Assembly (NCBI GenBank): GCA_003331625.1
Contig: QOPF01000004.1
Location: 29,680 to 93,679, forward strand
Source: Gammaproteobacteria bacterium
GTDB taxonomy: Bacteria > Pseudomonadota > Gammaproteobacteria > Magnimaribacterales > AG-339-G14
Reading direction: 5' to 3'
DNA: 64,000 nt
The notes beneath the pieces are model-generated. The model was not told where the DNA came from. It did not search any database and saw only the letters and a list, made by a program, of their open reading frames with translations. Position 1 is the stretch's first letter. Every line of letters starts with the position of its first letter. Below are positions 9,963-20,876 of the stretch, piece after piece. The translations under genes were made by a program, and so were the position numbers.

Positions 9963-10490
9963 ATGTTAGCTTTTAAAAAGCAAGATTGTGACCTTACCTT
10001 AAGAGAGGGGATAGAAATTTATCTAGATTATCTTAGGCAAAATAATAAGACGGTAGGAATAGATGAGTCTGATAATGCTTATAAGGTCTGGCAATGTCAT
10101 GACTCTACTCATGTCATCTTTGGAAATGGAGTTACTTTTGAGGAAGAGGCCTTGAATGATTTTCATAATTTAATTTTGTGTTCTTTTAGATGGAAAGACT
10201 ATCTCGCTTATTTTGAAGATCCATGGCTAAAAGAGCATATGAAATACTTACTTAAGAAAGTTGGAATCAAAAAATTATTTGTTTCTTTATTCTTTATAAC
10301 AAAGTCTATCGTAGCGGTTATAAAACTTCGATTCAAAATAAAAAAGAAGTGGCCTTTGAAAGTTCCCGAATCTTACTTAGAAAGAAAAATTTGCGATTTA
10401 AGGGAAGAATACGGAATCCAGATACTTACAGAGAAACAAAGACCAAAAAGTTTTATAGATTGGGTTGGTGCTGTTAAAAACCCTGAATAA
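9963..10490 (+). CDS. Coq4-like protein
   Basis: 175 aa with HDSTHVIFGNGVTFEEE, matching the Coq4-type HDxxHx(10-12)E motif. Confidence 0.6.
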   Translation: MLAFKKQDCDLTLREGIEIYLDYLRQNNKTVGIDESDNAYKVWQCHDSTHVIFGNGVTFEEEALNDFHNLILCSFRWKDYLAYFEDPWLKEHMKYLLKKVGIKKLFVSLFFITKSIVAVIKLRFKIKKKWPLKVPESYLERKICDLREEYGIQILTEKQRPKSFIDWVGAVKNPE

Positions 10491-10539
10491 TTTTGCTTTC
10501 TTAAAAATTTTACAAAAAAAATAATCTATTACCCATTAG

Positions 10540-10647
10540 AAGCTTAAAGGAGGAGACTGGAATACAAATTTTCAAGGAGTTGTTCATAGATCGCCTCATG
10601 GAATAGGCGAAAGACTACTTTTATCCACGGATCCTATTTTTAATTAA
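10540..10647 (+). pseudogene. Stranded 3' fragment of a protein gene, resembling the C-terminus of DUF1826
   Basis: Open frame KLKGGDWNTNFQGVVHRSPHGIGERLLLSTDPIFN* with no start codon and an in-frame TAG immediately upstream (10537-10539). Confidence 0.5.
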
Positions 10648-10652
10648 TAAGG

Positions 10653-10729
<77 letters not shown>

Positions 10730-10752
10730 AAAAAACTTGCTGCATAAAAGAC

Positions 10753-12549
10753 TTACTCGTCTAAAAAGGTCTTAAGATGACCAGATCTTGATGGATGTCT
10801 TAACTTTCTAAGTGCTTTCGCTTCGATTTGTCTGATCCTCTCCCTAGTAACATCAAATTGTTTACCAACCTCTTCCAGAGTGTGATCGGTATTCATGCCG
10901 ATCCCAAATCTCATTCTCAATACTTTAGCTTCTCTCGCAGTAAGACTTGAGAGAACACCGTCAGTTGCGTCGTGTAGATTATTTTCCGTAGCTGCATCAA
11001 TTGGTGAATCTTGAAGGGGATCTTCAATAAAGTCGCCCAAAGTTGTATCGTCTTCATCACCAATTGGTGTTTCTGTTGAAATAGGTTCTTTGGCTATTTT
11101 TAAAACTTTTCTTATTTTATCTTCAGGCATATCCATCTTTTCGGATAATTCTTCTGGGGTTGGCTCTTTGCCGTGTTCTTGCAACATTTGTCGAGAAATT
11201 CTATTCAATTTGTTAATAGTTTCTATCATATGAACAGGAATACGGATGGTTCTAGCTTGATCAGCAATAGACCTTGTGATTGCTTGTCTAATCCACCAAG
11301 TTGCATAAGTTGAGAATTTGTATCCCCTTCTATATTCAAATTTATCAACTGCTTTCATAAGACCAATGTTTCCTTCTTGAATAAGATCTAAAAATTGCAA
11401 ACCCCTGTTTGTATATTTTTTAGCAATTGATATGACTAATCTTAAGTTAGCTTCAATCATATCTTTTTTGGCTCTACGTATTTTTGTCTCTCCTTTGGCC
11501 ATTTTTGAAGTTATGTCTTTAAGTTCTGCAACTGTCATACCAACATTATTGGTTAAAGCTGTAATTCTTTTTTGAATTTTATTCACATCATCTTTGACGT
11601 CCTTTAAAAGTTTGGCGTAATTTTTCTTTGAACGAATGGTGCTGTCTAAAAATTTTGGATTGGTTTGATTATCTCTAAAAATTTCTAAAAAATCTTTTCT
11701 AGGCATGTTGCAATCTTGAGTACAAATATCATAGATTTTTCTTTCTGAATCTCTTATAGACTTTGCTAGAGCTCTGGCAGTTAGAGATATGGTTTCGAAT
11801 CTTTTAGGAGAAAGTTTAAGAAACTTAAATGCCTCCCCTAACTTATCAAGTTCTTTTTGGGCTTTTTCATTTTCTCGTCCAGAAGCTGCGATTGTTTTTT
11901 GTGACTTGTTGTACTGTCTTTTTACTGAAGACAATCTTTTAGCAAGCTCTTCCATATCGATGCCAACATTTTCTTCTTCATCGTCGTCACTCTCACTAGC
12001 TAGAGCTGCTTGTTGACTGGCGGAAGGTGGAATTTCTTCTTCTTCGTCCATGAAGCCAACTACTAAATCGGTAATTCTTTTATCTTCTCTTTTAATCAAC
12101 TCATATTCTAAGAGAACGTCTTCTATAATTCCTGGGTAATAAGCACATGCATGAAGCAAGTCTCTTGCACCATCTTCAATTCTCTTTGCTATTGCTATTT
12201 CGCCTTCTCTGGTCAACAAATCTACAGAGCCCATTTCTCGCATGTACAACCTTACTGGATCTGTAGTTCTTCCTACTTCAGATTCAATAGTTCCCATTTC
12301 GTTTTCTGTAGGCGCTTGTTCTGGAGTATTTTGATTTGCCGGGGTAAAGCCAGAGCCTTCTTCTGGAGCTTCTTCAAGGACTTGAAGACCTAAGTCATTA
12401 ATAACTTGGATGACTTCGTCTAATTGGTCGGGATCAGATACCTCGTCTGGTAAATAGTCGTTGATATCGGCAAAGGTAATGTAACCTTGTTCTCTACCTT
12501 TTTCGATTAGCTCTCTTAAGCCACTATTTTCTAAATCGTCGTCAATCAT
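10753..12549 (-). CDS. rpoD: RNA polymerase sigma factor RpoD (sigma-70)
   Basis: Region 2 [34 protein letters not shown] and region 4 [23 protein letters not shown]. Confidence 0.98.
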   Translation of the reverse strand: MIDDDLENSGLRELIEKGREQGYITFADINDYLPDEVSDPDQLDEVIQVINDLGLQVLEEAPEEGSGFTPANQNTPEQAPTENEMGTIESEVGRTTDPVRLYMREMGSVDLLTREGEIAIAKRIEDGARDLLHACAYYPGIIEDVLLEYELIKREDKRITDLVVGFMDEEEEIPPSASQQAALASESDDDEEENVGIDMEELAKRLSSVKRQYNKSQKTIAASGRENEKAQKELDKLGEAFKFLKLSPKRFETISLTARALAKSIRDSERKIYDICTQDCNMPRKDFLEIFRDNQTNPKFLDSTIRSKKNYAKLLKDVKDDVNKIQKRITALTNNVGMTVAELKDITSKMAKGETKIRRAKKDMIEANLRLVISIAKKYTNRGLQFLDLIQEGNIGLMKAVDKFEYRRGYKFSTYATWWIRQAITRSIADQARTIRIPVHMIETINKLNRISRQMLQEHGKEPTPEELSEKMDMPEDKIRKVLKIAKEPISTETPIGDEDDTTLGDFIEDPLQDSPIDAATENNLHDATDGVLSSLTAREAKVLRMRFGIGMNTDHTLEEVGKQFDVTRERIRQIEAKALRKLRHPSRSGHLKTFLDE

Positions 12550-12606
12550 ATTTTGGGAGGTTGATTATATATAAATTTGAATACCTAGACTAATATAATT
12601 TGCCTA

Positions 12607-14355
12607 TTAGAGCTTTCTAAACAAAGATAGTTCATCTTCCGATAAATTTTCAAATTTTTGAGTAAGTATTTTTTTTAACTCTATTTTTTCATTTAGATCT
12701 AGTGAATTTTCTGCAAATTTTAATTTAAGGCTTTTAAGAACACTTTCTTTATCATTTTTTTTAATATACCGAACTGCTTGTTTAACAAACTCTAAACCTT
12801 CATCGGAACTTATAAGATTTGGATCATTAGAAAGGTCAATCAAAATATTTTTTTGCTCAGGAAATTCCTGAATGATCATTGAAAAAGAGATATTCTTCTT
12901 GCCTCTTAGAAAAGAAATTAATGGGCTAATAAGAAATTCTTTATTAGAAATAAAAAAATCAAGATATTCAGATTTGGCCAGCTCCGGATTATGAATAATG
13001 CACTTAATTAAACTTTTCGTAACTTTATCAAGATCAACTTCTTCTTCTTTAGTTTTTGTATGAGATTTAATTTCTTTTTTAGTTGGAGTTGATGCATTCA
13101 AATCAATACCCATCTTATTTGAAAATTCTTTAATCAAAATAGTTTTGAAATTACTTTCAGGCATCGGACGAATTGTGGACATAAATTCTTTAGATGCGGA
13201 AGCTTTTGCTTCTAGAGAATCATCATGTTTGTCGAGGATATTTTTAAAAAGAAAATCAGACAAATTCACTGATTCATCCATTTGTTTCTCAAAAGCTTCT
13301 TTTCCTTTCTCTAAAAGGAAGCTAGCTGGGTCATGATTTTGTGGCAAAAAGAGAAATTTAATTCTCTTTCCATCACTGATAACTGGAATTGCCATCTCGA
13401 GAGCCAGTTTAGAAGCATTTCTACCTGCTTCATCTCCATCAAAACAAAAAATAATTTCATCTGTCTTTTGAAATAAATTTTCAATATGAAGTTTATTTGT
13501 TGCAATACCTAAAGTTGCTACAGCTATTGGTAAATTAAAACTAAAACAGGATAAAACATCCATATATCCTTCGACCACCAAAACTTTTTGAGGCCTAGCA
13601 TTTCTTTCTAAAACATTTGGAAGCCCATACAACTCTCTACTCTTTTTGAATACATCTGATTCAGGAGTGTTTAAGTATTTAGGAATATCTTCTTGGTCTA
13701 AAACTCTGCCGCCAAAGCCAACTATTTTTTTTCTTTTAGATTGAATTGGAAAAATTAATCTTTTTCTAAAAACATCGTATTTCTTTTCGTTTTTACCAAT
13801 TTTAAAAAGTTTTGAAGATTCTTTAACTTCTATATTTTTTGATTCAAAATGTTTTAGAAGATTATCCCATCCGTCAAAACATACTCCCAATTCAAACTCT
13901 TTTGAAATTTCTTCAGATATACCTCGTTCTTTTAAATATTTTCTTACAGCTTCACCTTCGTTTGGCCTTATTAAATTTTCTACGTAAAAATTCTTTGCAA
14001 TCTCGTTGAAGTTATAGAGTTCATCGTATTTTTCTTTATCAAAGTTTGACTGTGTTTGTGGTATCTCTAGTCCAAGATTTTTTGCAAGAATTTCAATAGC
14101 ACCAACAAAATCTTTAGATTGATAGTTCATTAAAAATCCTATTGCATTTCCAGAAGCCCTGCACTTAAAACAGTAATAGAATTGTTTTTGATCACTAACA
14201 CTGAATGCCGGATTATTTCCATCTTCACAAAAAGGACAAAGGGCCCAATGATCTTTCCCTTTTCTTTTGAGGGGCACATAAGAATCTACCAAAGAAACAA
14301 TATCAGTATCTTCCAAAACTTTTTGGATAAATTCATCTGGAATAAAATTAGACAT
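12607..14355 (-). CDS. dnaG: DNA primase
   Basis: CPFCEDGNNPAFSVSDQKQFYYCFKCRASGN zinc finger, VEGYMDVLS and FCFDGDEAGRNAS Toprim motifs. Confidence 0.97.
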   Translation of the reverse strand: MSNFIPDEFIQKVLEDTDIVSLVDSYVPLKRKGKDHWALCPFCEDGNNPAFSVSDQKQFYYCFKCRASGNAIGFLMNYQSKDFVGAIEILAKNLGLEIPQTQSNFDKEKYDELYNFNEIAKNFYVENLIRPNEGEAVRKYLKERGISEEISKEFELGVCFDGWDNLLKHFESKNIEVKESSKLFKIGKNEKKYDVFRKRLIFPIQSKRKKIVGFGGRVLDQEDIPKYLNTPESDVFKKSRELYGLPNVLERNARPQKVLVVEGYMDVLSCFSFNLPIAVATLGIATNKLHIENLFQKTDEIIFCFDGDEAGRNASKLALEMAIPVISDGKRIKFLFLPQNHDPASFLLEKGKEAFEKQMDESVNLSDFLFKNILDKHDDSLEAKASASKEFMSTIRPMPESNFKTILIKEFSNKMGIDLNASTPTKKEIKSHTKTKEEEVDLDKVTKSLIKCIIHNPELAKSEYLDFFISNKEFLISPLISFLRGKKNISFSMIIQEFPEQKNILIDLSNDPNLISSDEGLEFVKQAVRYIKKNDKESVLKSLKLKFAENSLDLNEKIELKKILTQKFENLSEDELSLFRKL

Positions 14356-14773
14356 CGCTCTCTTCTTTTTCTCTAAGCCAAGACTCTAAAATTAATTTTG
14401 CAGCTATTCCATCGTTATCAGAAATAACTTGTTTAGAACTTTTTTTATTTTCAATCATTAATTCTTTAGCTTCAAAGGTTGTTAAGCGCTCGTCATGAAG
14501 TTTACATTTTATATTTAATGATTTTTGTATTCTTTTTGCTAACTTCCTAATGAAAAGAGACATTTCACTTTCTGAGTCATCCATGTTTAAAGGCAATCCA
14601 ATTACAATATATTGAATATCCCAGTCATTAATTAATTTTTTAAGATCTGTAAATAAATTTTTTTGGTTTTTATAAAAAATTGTTCCATAAGTTGAGGAAG
14701 ATAATGAAATATTATTCCCAACTGCATAACCAACAAATTTTTTTCCGTAATCTATGCCTAATATGTTAGCCAT
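14348..14773 (-). CDS. ruvX: Holliday junction resolvase-like YqgF/RuvX
   Basis: LGIDYGKKFVGYA, VIGLPLNMD, HDERLTTFEA motifs. Confidence 0.92.
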   Translation of the reverse strand: MANILGIDYGKKFVGYAVGNNISLSSSTYGTIFYKNQKNLFTDLKKLINDWDIQYIVIGLPLNMDDSESEMSLFIRKLAKRIQKSLNIKCKLHDERLTTFEAKELMIENKKSSKQVISDNDGIAAKLILESWLREKEESDV

Positions 14774-15707
14774 TAAAATTACTTTCTATTTTTTCTATTA
14801 ATTTTTTTGCAAGATTTATTTCTTTTATGTCCATTAGCTCCCTGAAACAAGTTGGACTTGTAATGTTTATTTCAGTTAAATAATTTCCCAGAATATCTAT
14901 ACCCGCAATCATAATTCCTTTTTTTTCTAAATCTGGTTTTATAGACTGAATAATTTCTTTGTCTCTTTCATTTAATTCCACTACTTCTGCTTTTCCGCCT
15001 GCTGCTAAATTACCGCGAAAATCGTCTCCCTGCGGAATTCTTGAAACTGCAAATCCACAATCTTCTCCGTCTATTAAGAGGACTCTTTTGTCTCCTTCAA
15101 ATACTTCTGGAATAAATTTTTGTATCATCATTTTCTCTTGTTTTTCACTTATTTTATTTAAGAGATTATCTAAATTTTTATCTCCTAATTTAATTCTCTC
15201 AATGCCCTGTCCTCCCATTAAACCAAGGGGTTTTATGACTACTTCGTTATGATTGTTTATAAATTTTTCTATAATTGATTTAGACGAAGATACTATTGTC
15301 TGGGTAATTAAATTTGGATACCTAAGTATTGAAAGCTTTTCATTATCATCTCTTAAAGCAGCAGGATTATTAAAAACCTTAACGCCTAAATTCAAGGCAG
15401 CTTCTAAAATATAGGTGTTATTGACGTAATTCATGTCAAATGGCGGATCTTGTCTCATCAAAATAACATCGAAAAAATCTAGGCTTGTTACAAAGGGAGT
15501 ATCTTTTTGAAACCACCCAGATGCTTTGTACTGAACTGAAATAGAAGAAGTAATACAACTCGGTATTTCCATATCAAAATAGAGGTCATTAGGTTCAACG
15601 TAGTAAATTTCATGCTCTGACTGTTGTGCTTCTATCATCATGGCTAAAGTAGAGTCTTTTTTATAAGAAATCTTTGATATTGGATCCATTACAAAAGCGA
15701 GTTTCAT
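14766..15707 (-). CDS. gshB: Glutathione synthetase
   Basis: MDPISKI...DSTLAMMIEAQ, MRQDPPFDMNY, KPLGLMGGQGI, INITSPTCFRE. Confidence 0.96.
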   Translation of the reverse strand: MKLAFVMDPISKISYKKDSTLAMMIEAQQSEHEIYYVEPNDLYFDMEIPSCITSSISVQYKASGWFQKDTPFVTSLDFFDVILMRQDPPFDMNYVNNTYILEAALNLGVKVFNNPAALRDDNEKLSILRYPNLITQTIVSSSKSIIEKFINNHNEVVIKPLGLMGGQGIERIKLGDKNLDNLLNKISEKQEKMMIQKFIPEVFEGDKRVLLIDGEDCGFAVSRIPQGDDFRGNLAAGGKAEVVELNERDKEIIQSIKPDLEKKGIMIAGIDILGNYLTEINITSPTCFRELMDIKEINLAKKLIEKIESNFNG

Positions 15708-15711
15708 TTTT

Positions 15712-16407
15712 TTATATTACTTTTAACATTGATAACAAAACAGTTGGAACCGTCTCAGTTTTTATAATCAAATCGCCAATAGAAACTCCTTGAAAACCCT
15801 TTGACTTAAATGAACTAATCTCTTCAGGGGAAAATCCACCTTCTGGCCCAATACCTATAAAAATCTCATTTAAACCTGTAAGAGATTTTAAATCTAAATT
15901 CTCTCCGGGATGTAGATAATATTTATTTTTAGATTTTATTTCTTCTTGCCACTGATCAAGTTTATTAAAACTAAGTTTAGGCATCCAATTATTTCCAGAT
16001 TGTTCGCATGAGCTTTGTAGGATTTTATGCCAACTCTGAATTTTTTTTTCTGATGGTTTTTTTTTGAATTTTGATCTTTGAGTAACCAAACAATCTATTT
16101 GATAAATTCCTAATTGAGTCGTTTCGTTTAGAATTTTTTTAAAATTTTTAATTTCAGCAATGCCTAATGAGATTTTGGGTAATTCTTTTTTTTGTAATTT
16201 TAAAGGAGACTTGGCATTTATCTTATAAGAGTTTTTTTCTTTAGTTATTACCTTGCCTATTACAGACTGACCTTTAGAGTTAAATAATTCAACCATCTCT
16301 CCATCGTTTATTTTTATCACTGTAAGGTGATGTGAACTCTCCTTGTCTAAGAGATAGGATTTATTTTCAGCCAGTTCCTGATCGAGAAAAATTCGTGGTA
16401 TTCTCAT
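15712..16407 (-). CDS. rsmE: 16S rRNA m3U1498 methyltransferase
   Basis: SKFKKKPSEKK, SCEQSGN, IGPEGGFSPEEI motifs. Confidence 0.93.
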   Translation of the reverse strand: MRIPRIFLDQELAENKSYLLDKESSHHLTVIKINDGEMVELFNSKGQSVIGKVITKEKNSYKINAKSPLKLQKKELPKISLGIAEIKNFKKILNETTQLGIYQIDCLVTQRSKFKKKPSEKKIQSWHKILQSSCEQSGNNWMPKLSFNKLDQWQEEIKSKNKYYLHPGENLDLKSLTGLNEIFIGIGPEGGFSPEEISSFKSKGFQGVSIGDLIIKTETVPTVLLSMLKVI

Positions 16408-16448
16408 AGTTTTATCTTACTGTAATTAATTATCTTGTTTTAATTTTT

Positions 16449-17003
16449 ATGAAAATATTTATCATAAGACATGGCGAAGCAGCTAAATCTTGGGATCAAT
16501 CACCCGACCCTAGCTTGAGCGATCTAGGAAGAGAACAAGCTATAGAATGTTTTAAAAATTTAAATTCAAAAGAAGATTTACAAGAATTTAATTTGATCTC
16601 TAGCCCCTTATCAAGAGCTCAGGAAACAGCCAATCCCTTTAAAGAAAATTTAGAAAAAAAAGTTCAAATCAAAGAGGCTTTCAAGGAAATTCCTTCGCCA
16701 GGTATTTCTCTTTTAGAAAGAAAAGATTGGTTGCAAGATATCTTTAAGAAAGAATTAAATGAATTAGAAAAGCCTCAACAAATTTGGCAATCAAAAATCA
16801 TAGCTTCCCTAAAAGAACTAAAAAACCCTAGCATAATCTTTTCTCACTTTATGGTGATAAATATTGTCGCAAGCACACTTAACAAAAATAAAAAAATTGT
16901 TTCTTTTTATCCAGATAATTGCTCGATAATGGAATTAAGGAAAGATAAAGGAGAATTAGAATTAATATCCTTGGGAGATGAGCTTCAAACTCATATTAAC
17001 TAA
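16449..17003 (+). CDS. sixA: Phosphohistidine phosphatase SixA-like
   Basis: IIRHGEA motif, short histidine-phosphatase fold. Confidence 0.8.
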   Translation: MKIFIIRHGEAAKSWDQSPDPSLSDLGREQAIECFKNLNSKEDLQEFNLISSPLSRAQETANPFKENLEKKVQIKEAFKEIPSPGISLLERKDWLQDIFKKELNELEKPQQIWQSKIIASLKELKNPSIIFSHFMVINIVASTLNKNKKIVSFYPDNCSIMELRKDKGELELISLGDELQTHIN

Positions 17004-17273
17004 ATGAAAAATAGAAATTCTAATAATCAAGACAGAAAGTCTTTAAAATATCAGGTTGGACTAGCTTTAAGAAGATACTTTAAAGAACTTGATGGAAGTA
17101 AAGCCACTAATGTTTTTGAAATGGTAACTAAAGAAGTTGAAAAACCTATGCTCGAAGAAGTAATGAAGTTTTGTGACGGTAATAAAACCAAAGCGAGTAA
17201 AATTTTAGGTATCAATAGAGTTACTCTTAGAACAAAATTAAAACAATACGATTTGAATAATGGCAAAAAATAA
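17004..17273 (+). CDS. fis: DNA-binding protein Fis
   Basis: C-terminal GNKTKASKILGINRVTLRTKLKQY HTH; next to purH. Confidence 0.92.
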   Translation: MKNRNSNNQDRKSLKYQVGLALRRYFKELDGSKATNVFEMVTKEVEKPMLEEVMKFCDGNKTKASKILGINRVTLRTKLKQYDLNNGKK

Positions 17274-18822
17274 GAAAATTAAAATAAAAAGAGCACTACT
17301 AAGTGTTTCAGACAAGACTGGCCTGGTTGAATTTGCAAAAGAACTTAAAAAACTGAATATTGAAATTATTTCTACCGGAGGAACAGAAAAGCTCTTAAGA
17401 AAAAATAAAATTCCGGTTATTACAGCAGAAGAATTTACTGGATCTCCTGAAATGATGAATGGGAGAGTAAAAACCTTAGTTCCAAAAATTCATGGAGCCA
17501 TTCTCTCTAGAAGAAATCAAGATAAAGAAGAAATAAAAAAACATGGCATCCAAGAAATAGATTTAGTTGTAGTAAATCTTTATCCCTTTGAAGAAACAAT
17601 TAAGAAAAAGAATATTTCTATTGAAGAAGCAATAGAAAATATAGATATTGGAGGACCTACGATGCTTAGATCGGCAGCAAAAAATTTTTTTCATGTCGCC
17701 GTTATTGCCTCTTCAAGTCTATATAAAAATTTCATCTCCGATTTAAAAAGTGATTCTGGTAAGTGTTCTTACGAAGTTAGGAGAAAGTTATCTTTAAAAG
17801 CTTTTGAACATGTAGCAAATTATGACATTGCAATTGCTAACTTTTTATCTAGCTTTGACGATCAAGTACCAGAGAAATTTTTCACCAGTCATAAACTTAA
17901 ACAAGAGTTAAGATATGGAGAAAATCCTCATCAATCCGCAAATTTTTATATAAATTCTGGGTCGAATGGAGCAGGAATCACCTCAGCAAAACAAATCCAA
18001 GGTAAAGAACTTTCTTACAACAATATTGCCGACACTGATGCTGCAATAGAATGTGTCTCAAATTTTGAGAAGCCGTCTTGTGTAATTGTCAAACATGCAA
18101 ATCCTTGTGGAGTTGCATCCGGAAAGACTTTATTAGAGGCATATGAAAATGCATTTTCTTGCGACGAAACCTCAGCATTTGGCGGAATTATTGCACTGAA
18201 TAAACCTTTAGATAAGATTACGGCAAAGAAGATTATCGAAAATCAATTTGTTGAGGTAATTGCTGCGCCTGCTATAAATCCTGCAGCAAAAAAGGTTATT
18301 TCTACAAAAAAGAATGTGCGTCTTTTATTGATTAAAGATTTGTTTTATAAACCAACCGGTTTTAAAACCTTAACAATGAATCAAGGTATTCTGGTACAGA
18401 ATGTTGATGACGGAGTTGTAACAAAAAAGGATTTAAAAGTTGTAACTAAGAAAAAACCTACCTCAAAACAAATCAATGACGCTCTATTTGCTTGGCGTGT
18501 TGGAAAATATGTTAAATCCAATGCAATTGTTTATGCAAAAAATAATATGACACTTGGTATAGGTGCTGGACAGATGAGTAGAATTGATAGTGCACAAATT
18601 GCAGTAAATAAAGCCAAAAAAGCAGGATTTAACCTTAAAGGAGCCACGATGGCCTCAGACGCTTTTTTTCCTTTTCGGGATAGTATTGATGAGGCGGCAA
18701 AAAATGGTATCCAATGTGTGATTCAGCCAGGTGGCTCTATAAGAGATAAAGAAGTCATAGCAGCAGCCAATGAAGCAAACATGATTATGTTTTTCACCAA
18801 CATGCGTCACTTTAGACATTAA
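17260..18822 (+). CDS. purH: Bifunctional AICAR formyltransferase/IMP cyclohydrolase
   Basis: LLSVSDKTGLVEFA, IDIGGPTMLRSAAKN, LRYGENPHQ, KHANPCGVA, SDAFFPFRDS. Confidence 0.98.
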   Translation: MAKNKKIKIKRALLSVSDKTGLVEFAKELKKLNIEIISTGGTEKLLRKNKIPVITAEEFTGSPEMMNGRVKTLVPKIHGAILSRRNQDKEEIKKHGIQEIDLVVVNLYPFEETIKKKNISIEEAIENIDIGGPTMLRSAAKNFFHVAVIASSSLYKNFISDLKSDSGKCSYEVRRKLSLKAFEHVANYDIAIANFLSSFDDQVPEKFFTSHKLKQELRYGENPHQSANFYINSGSNGAGITSAKQIQGKELSYNNIADTDAAIECVSNFEKPSCVIVKHANPCGVASGKTLLEAYENAFSCDETSAFGGIIALNKPLDKITAKKIIENQFVEVIAAPAINPAAKKVISTKKNVRLLLIKDLFYKPTGFKTLTMNQGILVQNVDDGVVTKKDLKVVTKKKPTSKQINDALFAWRVGKYVKSNAIVYAKNNMTLGIGAGQMSRIDSAQIAVNKAKKAGFNLKGATMASDAFFPFRDSIDEAAKNGIQCVIQPGGSIRDKEVIAAANEANMIMFFTNMRHFRH

Positions 18823-18824
18823 TA

Positions 18825-20090
18825 ATGAAAGTCCTAGTCATAGGTTCTGGAGGAAGAGAACATGCGCTAGTTTGGAAACTCGCCCAAAGTAATTTATGTA
18901 CAAAAATTTATGCTGCTCCAGGAAATGCCGGTACTTCTGATGAACCCAAAACAGAAAATGTTGATTTAAATTCCGAAGATTTAGATGGTCTACTTGCTTT
19001 TGCAAAAACCAAAGAAATAGATCTTACAATTGTTGGTCCAGAAGCTCCTTTAGTTCTTGGCTTAATCGATTTATTCGAAAAAAATAATCTACTTTGCTTG
19101 GGTCCGAATAAACTCGCTGCTCAAATGGAAGGTTCCAAAATATTCATGAAAGATGTTTTAAAAAAAGGGAACATTCCTACTGCAACTTATGAAGTATTTT
19201 CGGATCCAAAGCTAGCAAAAGAATTTCTAGAAAAGTGTGACATTCCTATTGTCTTAAAAGCTGATGGACTTGCAGGTGGGAAAGGTGTGATTGTTGCTTT
19301 TTCTAGAGAAGAAGCTTTGGAAGCACTTAATTCTTTAATGATCGAACAAAAACTTGGATCTGCTGGAGATAATCTTGTTATTGAAGAGTTTTTAAAAGGT
19401 GAAGAAGCAAGTTTTATTGTGCTATGTGATGGTGAAAGTGTTATTCCTTTAGCAAGCTCTCAGGATCATAAACAAAGAGATGACGGCGACCACGGACCAA
19501 ATACAGGCGGAATGGGAGCTTATTCCCCTACTCCTTTAATTACAGAAGAATTTAATGCAGAAATTATGAAGGAAATAATTCTCCCGACTTTAGCTGAGCT
19601 TAAAAGAAGAGATATAGCCTATAAAGGTTTTTTATATGCTGGTTTGATGATCGATGAGCAAGAAATTAAGGTCTTGGAATACAACTGTAGATTTGGGGAT
19701 CCAGAAACTCAGCCAATATTGATGAGAATGAAAAGTGATTTTCTTGATTTATGCTTAAAGGCTGCAAAACAGGAATTAAAAGGAGAGCAGATTAAGTGGG
19801 ATGAAAGATTTGCTTTAGGTGTTGTCATGGCTTCAAAAGGCTATCCTGAGAAATATGAGACTGGTTTTCCAATCATGGGAATAAATGAAGAAAATGAAAC
19901 TACCAAAGTATTTCATTGTGGAACTAAAAAAGAAGGTGAAGAGATTCTTTCAAATGGTGGTCGAGTTCTTTGTGTCACTGGGTTAGGAAATAATTTAGAT
20001 GCTGCTTTTGAAAAAGCCTATGAAGTAACTTCTAAAATTAGTTGGAATGGCGCCTTTTATAGAAAAGACATTGGAAAAAGAAATCAGTAA
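18825..20090 (+). CDS. purD: Phosphoribosylamine--glycine ligase
   Basis: VLVIGSGGREHALVWKL, DHKQRDDGDHGPNTGGMGAYSPTP, CRFGDPETQ. Confidence 0.98.
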   Translation: MKVLVIGSGGREHALVWKLAQSNLCTKIYAAPGNAGTSDEPKTENVDLNSEDLDGLLAFAKTKEIDLTIVGPEAPLVLGLIDLFEKNNLLCLGPNKLAAQMEGSKIFMKDVLKKGNIPTATYEVFSDPKLAKEFLEKCDIPIVLKADGLAGGKGVIVAFSREEALEALNSLMIEQKLGSAGDNLVIEEFLKGEEASFIVLCDGESVIPLASSQDHKQRDDGDHGPNTGGMGAYSPTPLITEEFNAEIMKEIILPTLAELKRRDIAYKGFLYAGLMIDEQEIKVLEYNCRFGDPETQPILMRMKSDFLDLCLKAAKQELKGEQIKWDERFALGVVMASKGYPEKYETGFPIMGINEENETTKVFHCGTKKEGEEILSNGGRVLCVTGLGNNLDAAFEKAYEVTSKISWNGAFYRKDIGKRNQ

Positions 20091-20093
20091 ATA

Positions 20094-20876
20094 TTAGACA
20101 AGAATTTCTTTAAGGGCTTTGCCCGGACTTGGCTCTCGCATAAAACTTTCGCCAATAAGAAAGCTATGAATGCCTTGCTCTTTGGAAGATAAAATATCCT
20201 CTCTTGTACTAATACCGCTTTCAGAAACTACAACCACATCTTTGGATATTTGCTTAGCTAGTTCGATTGCTAAATTTTTATCGACCTCAAACGTTGTCAG
20301 ATCTCTATTATTGATACCGACCAACTTAGGATCGATGGACAAAGCTATATTTAATTCATCTTCCGAGTGAACTTCAATCAAAACATCCAGATTTAACTCT
20401 TCTGCCAATTGAGAAAAGTCCTTCAACTGGACTAAATCAAGGGCAGCAACTATCAAAAGTATACAGTCTCCTCCTGAGGCTTTAGTTTCGTATATTTGAT
20501 ATGGCTCAATCATGAAATCTTTTCTTAAAATTGGTAATGTACAGATGTTTCTTACCATATCTAGGTACTCTAATTTTCCTTGGAAAAATGGTTCATCTGT
20601 GAGGATACTTAAAGAAGTAGCGCCATTTACTTCATAATCTTCTGCAATCTTTTTTGGTTCAAAATCCTGCCTTATAAGGCCTTTGCTGGGTGATGCCTTT
20701 TTAATTTCAGCAATAATAGCTGTTTCTTCCTTAAAAACTTTAGTTGAAATTGCCTCAATAAAGCCTCTTTTCTCATATTTTTCAAAATCTTCCTCTAAAG
20801 ATGAAATCGGCCTATATGAACTAGACTTTTTAACTGTTTCTTTAGTAGTTTCTATTATTTTATTAAGCTGATTCAT
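20094..20876 (-). CDS. trpC: Indole-3-glycerol phosphate synthase
   Basis: IAEIKKASPSKG, LRKDFMIEPYQIYE, GINNRDLTTFEVD, VSESGI. Confidence 0.97.
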   Translation of the reverse strand: MNQLNKIIETTKETVKKSSSYRPISSLEEDFEKYEKRGFIEAISTKVFKEETAIIAEIKKASPSKGLIRQDFEPKKIAEDYEVNGATSLSILTDEPFFQGKLEYLDMVRNICTLPILRKDFMIEPYQIYETKASGGDCILLIVAALDLVQLKDFSQLAEELNLDVLIEVHSEDELNIALSIDPKLVGINNRDLTTFEVDKNLAIELAKQISKDVVVVSESGISTREDILSSKEQGIHSFLIGESFMREPSPGKALKEILV

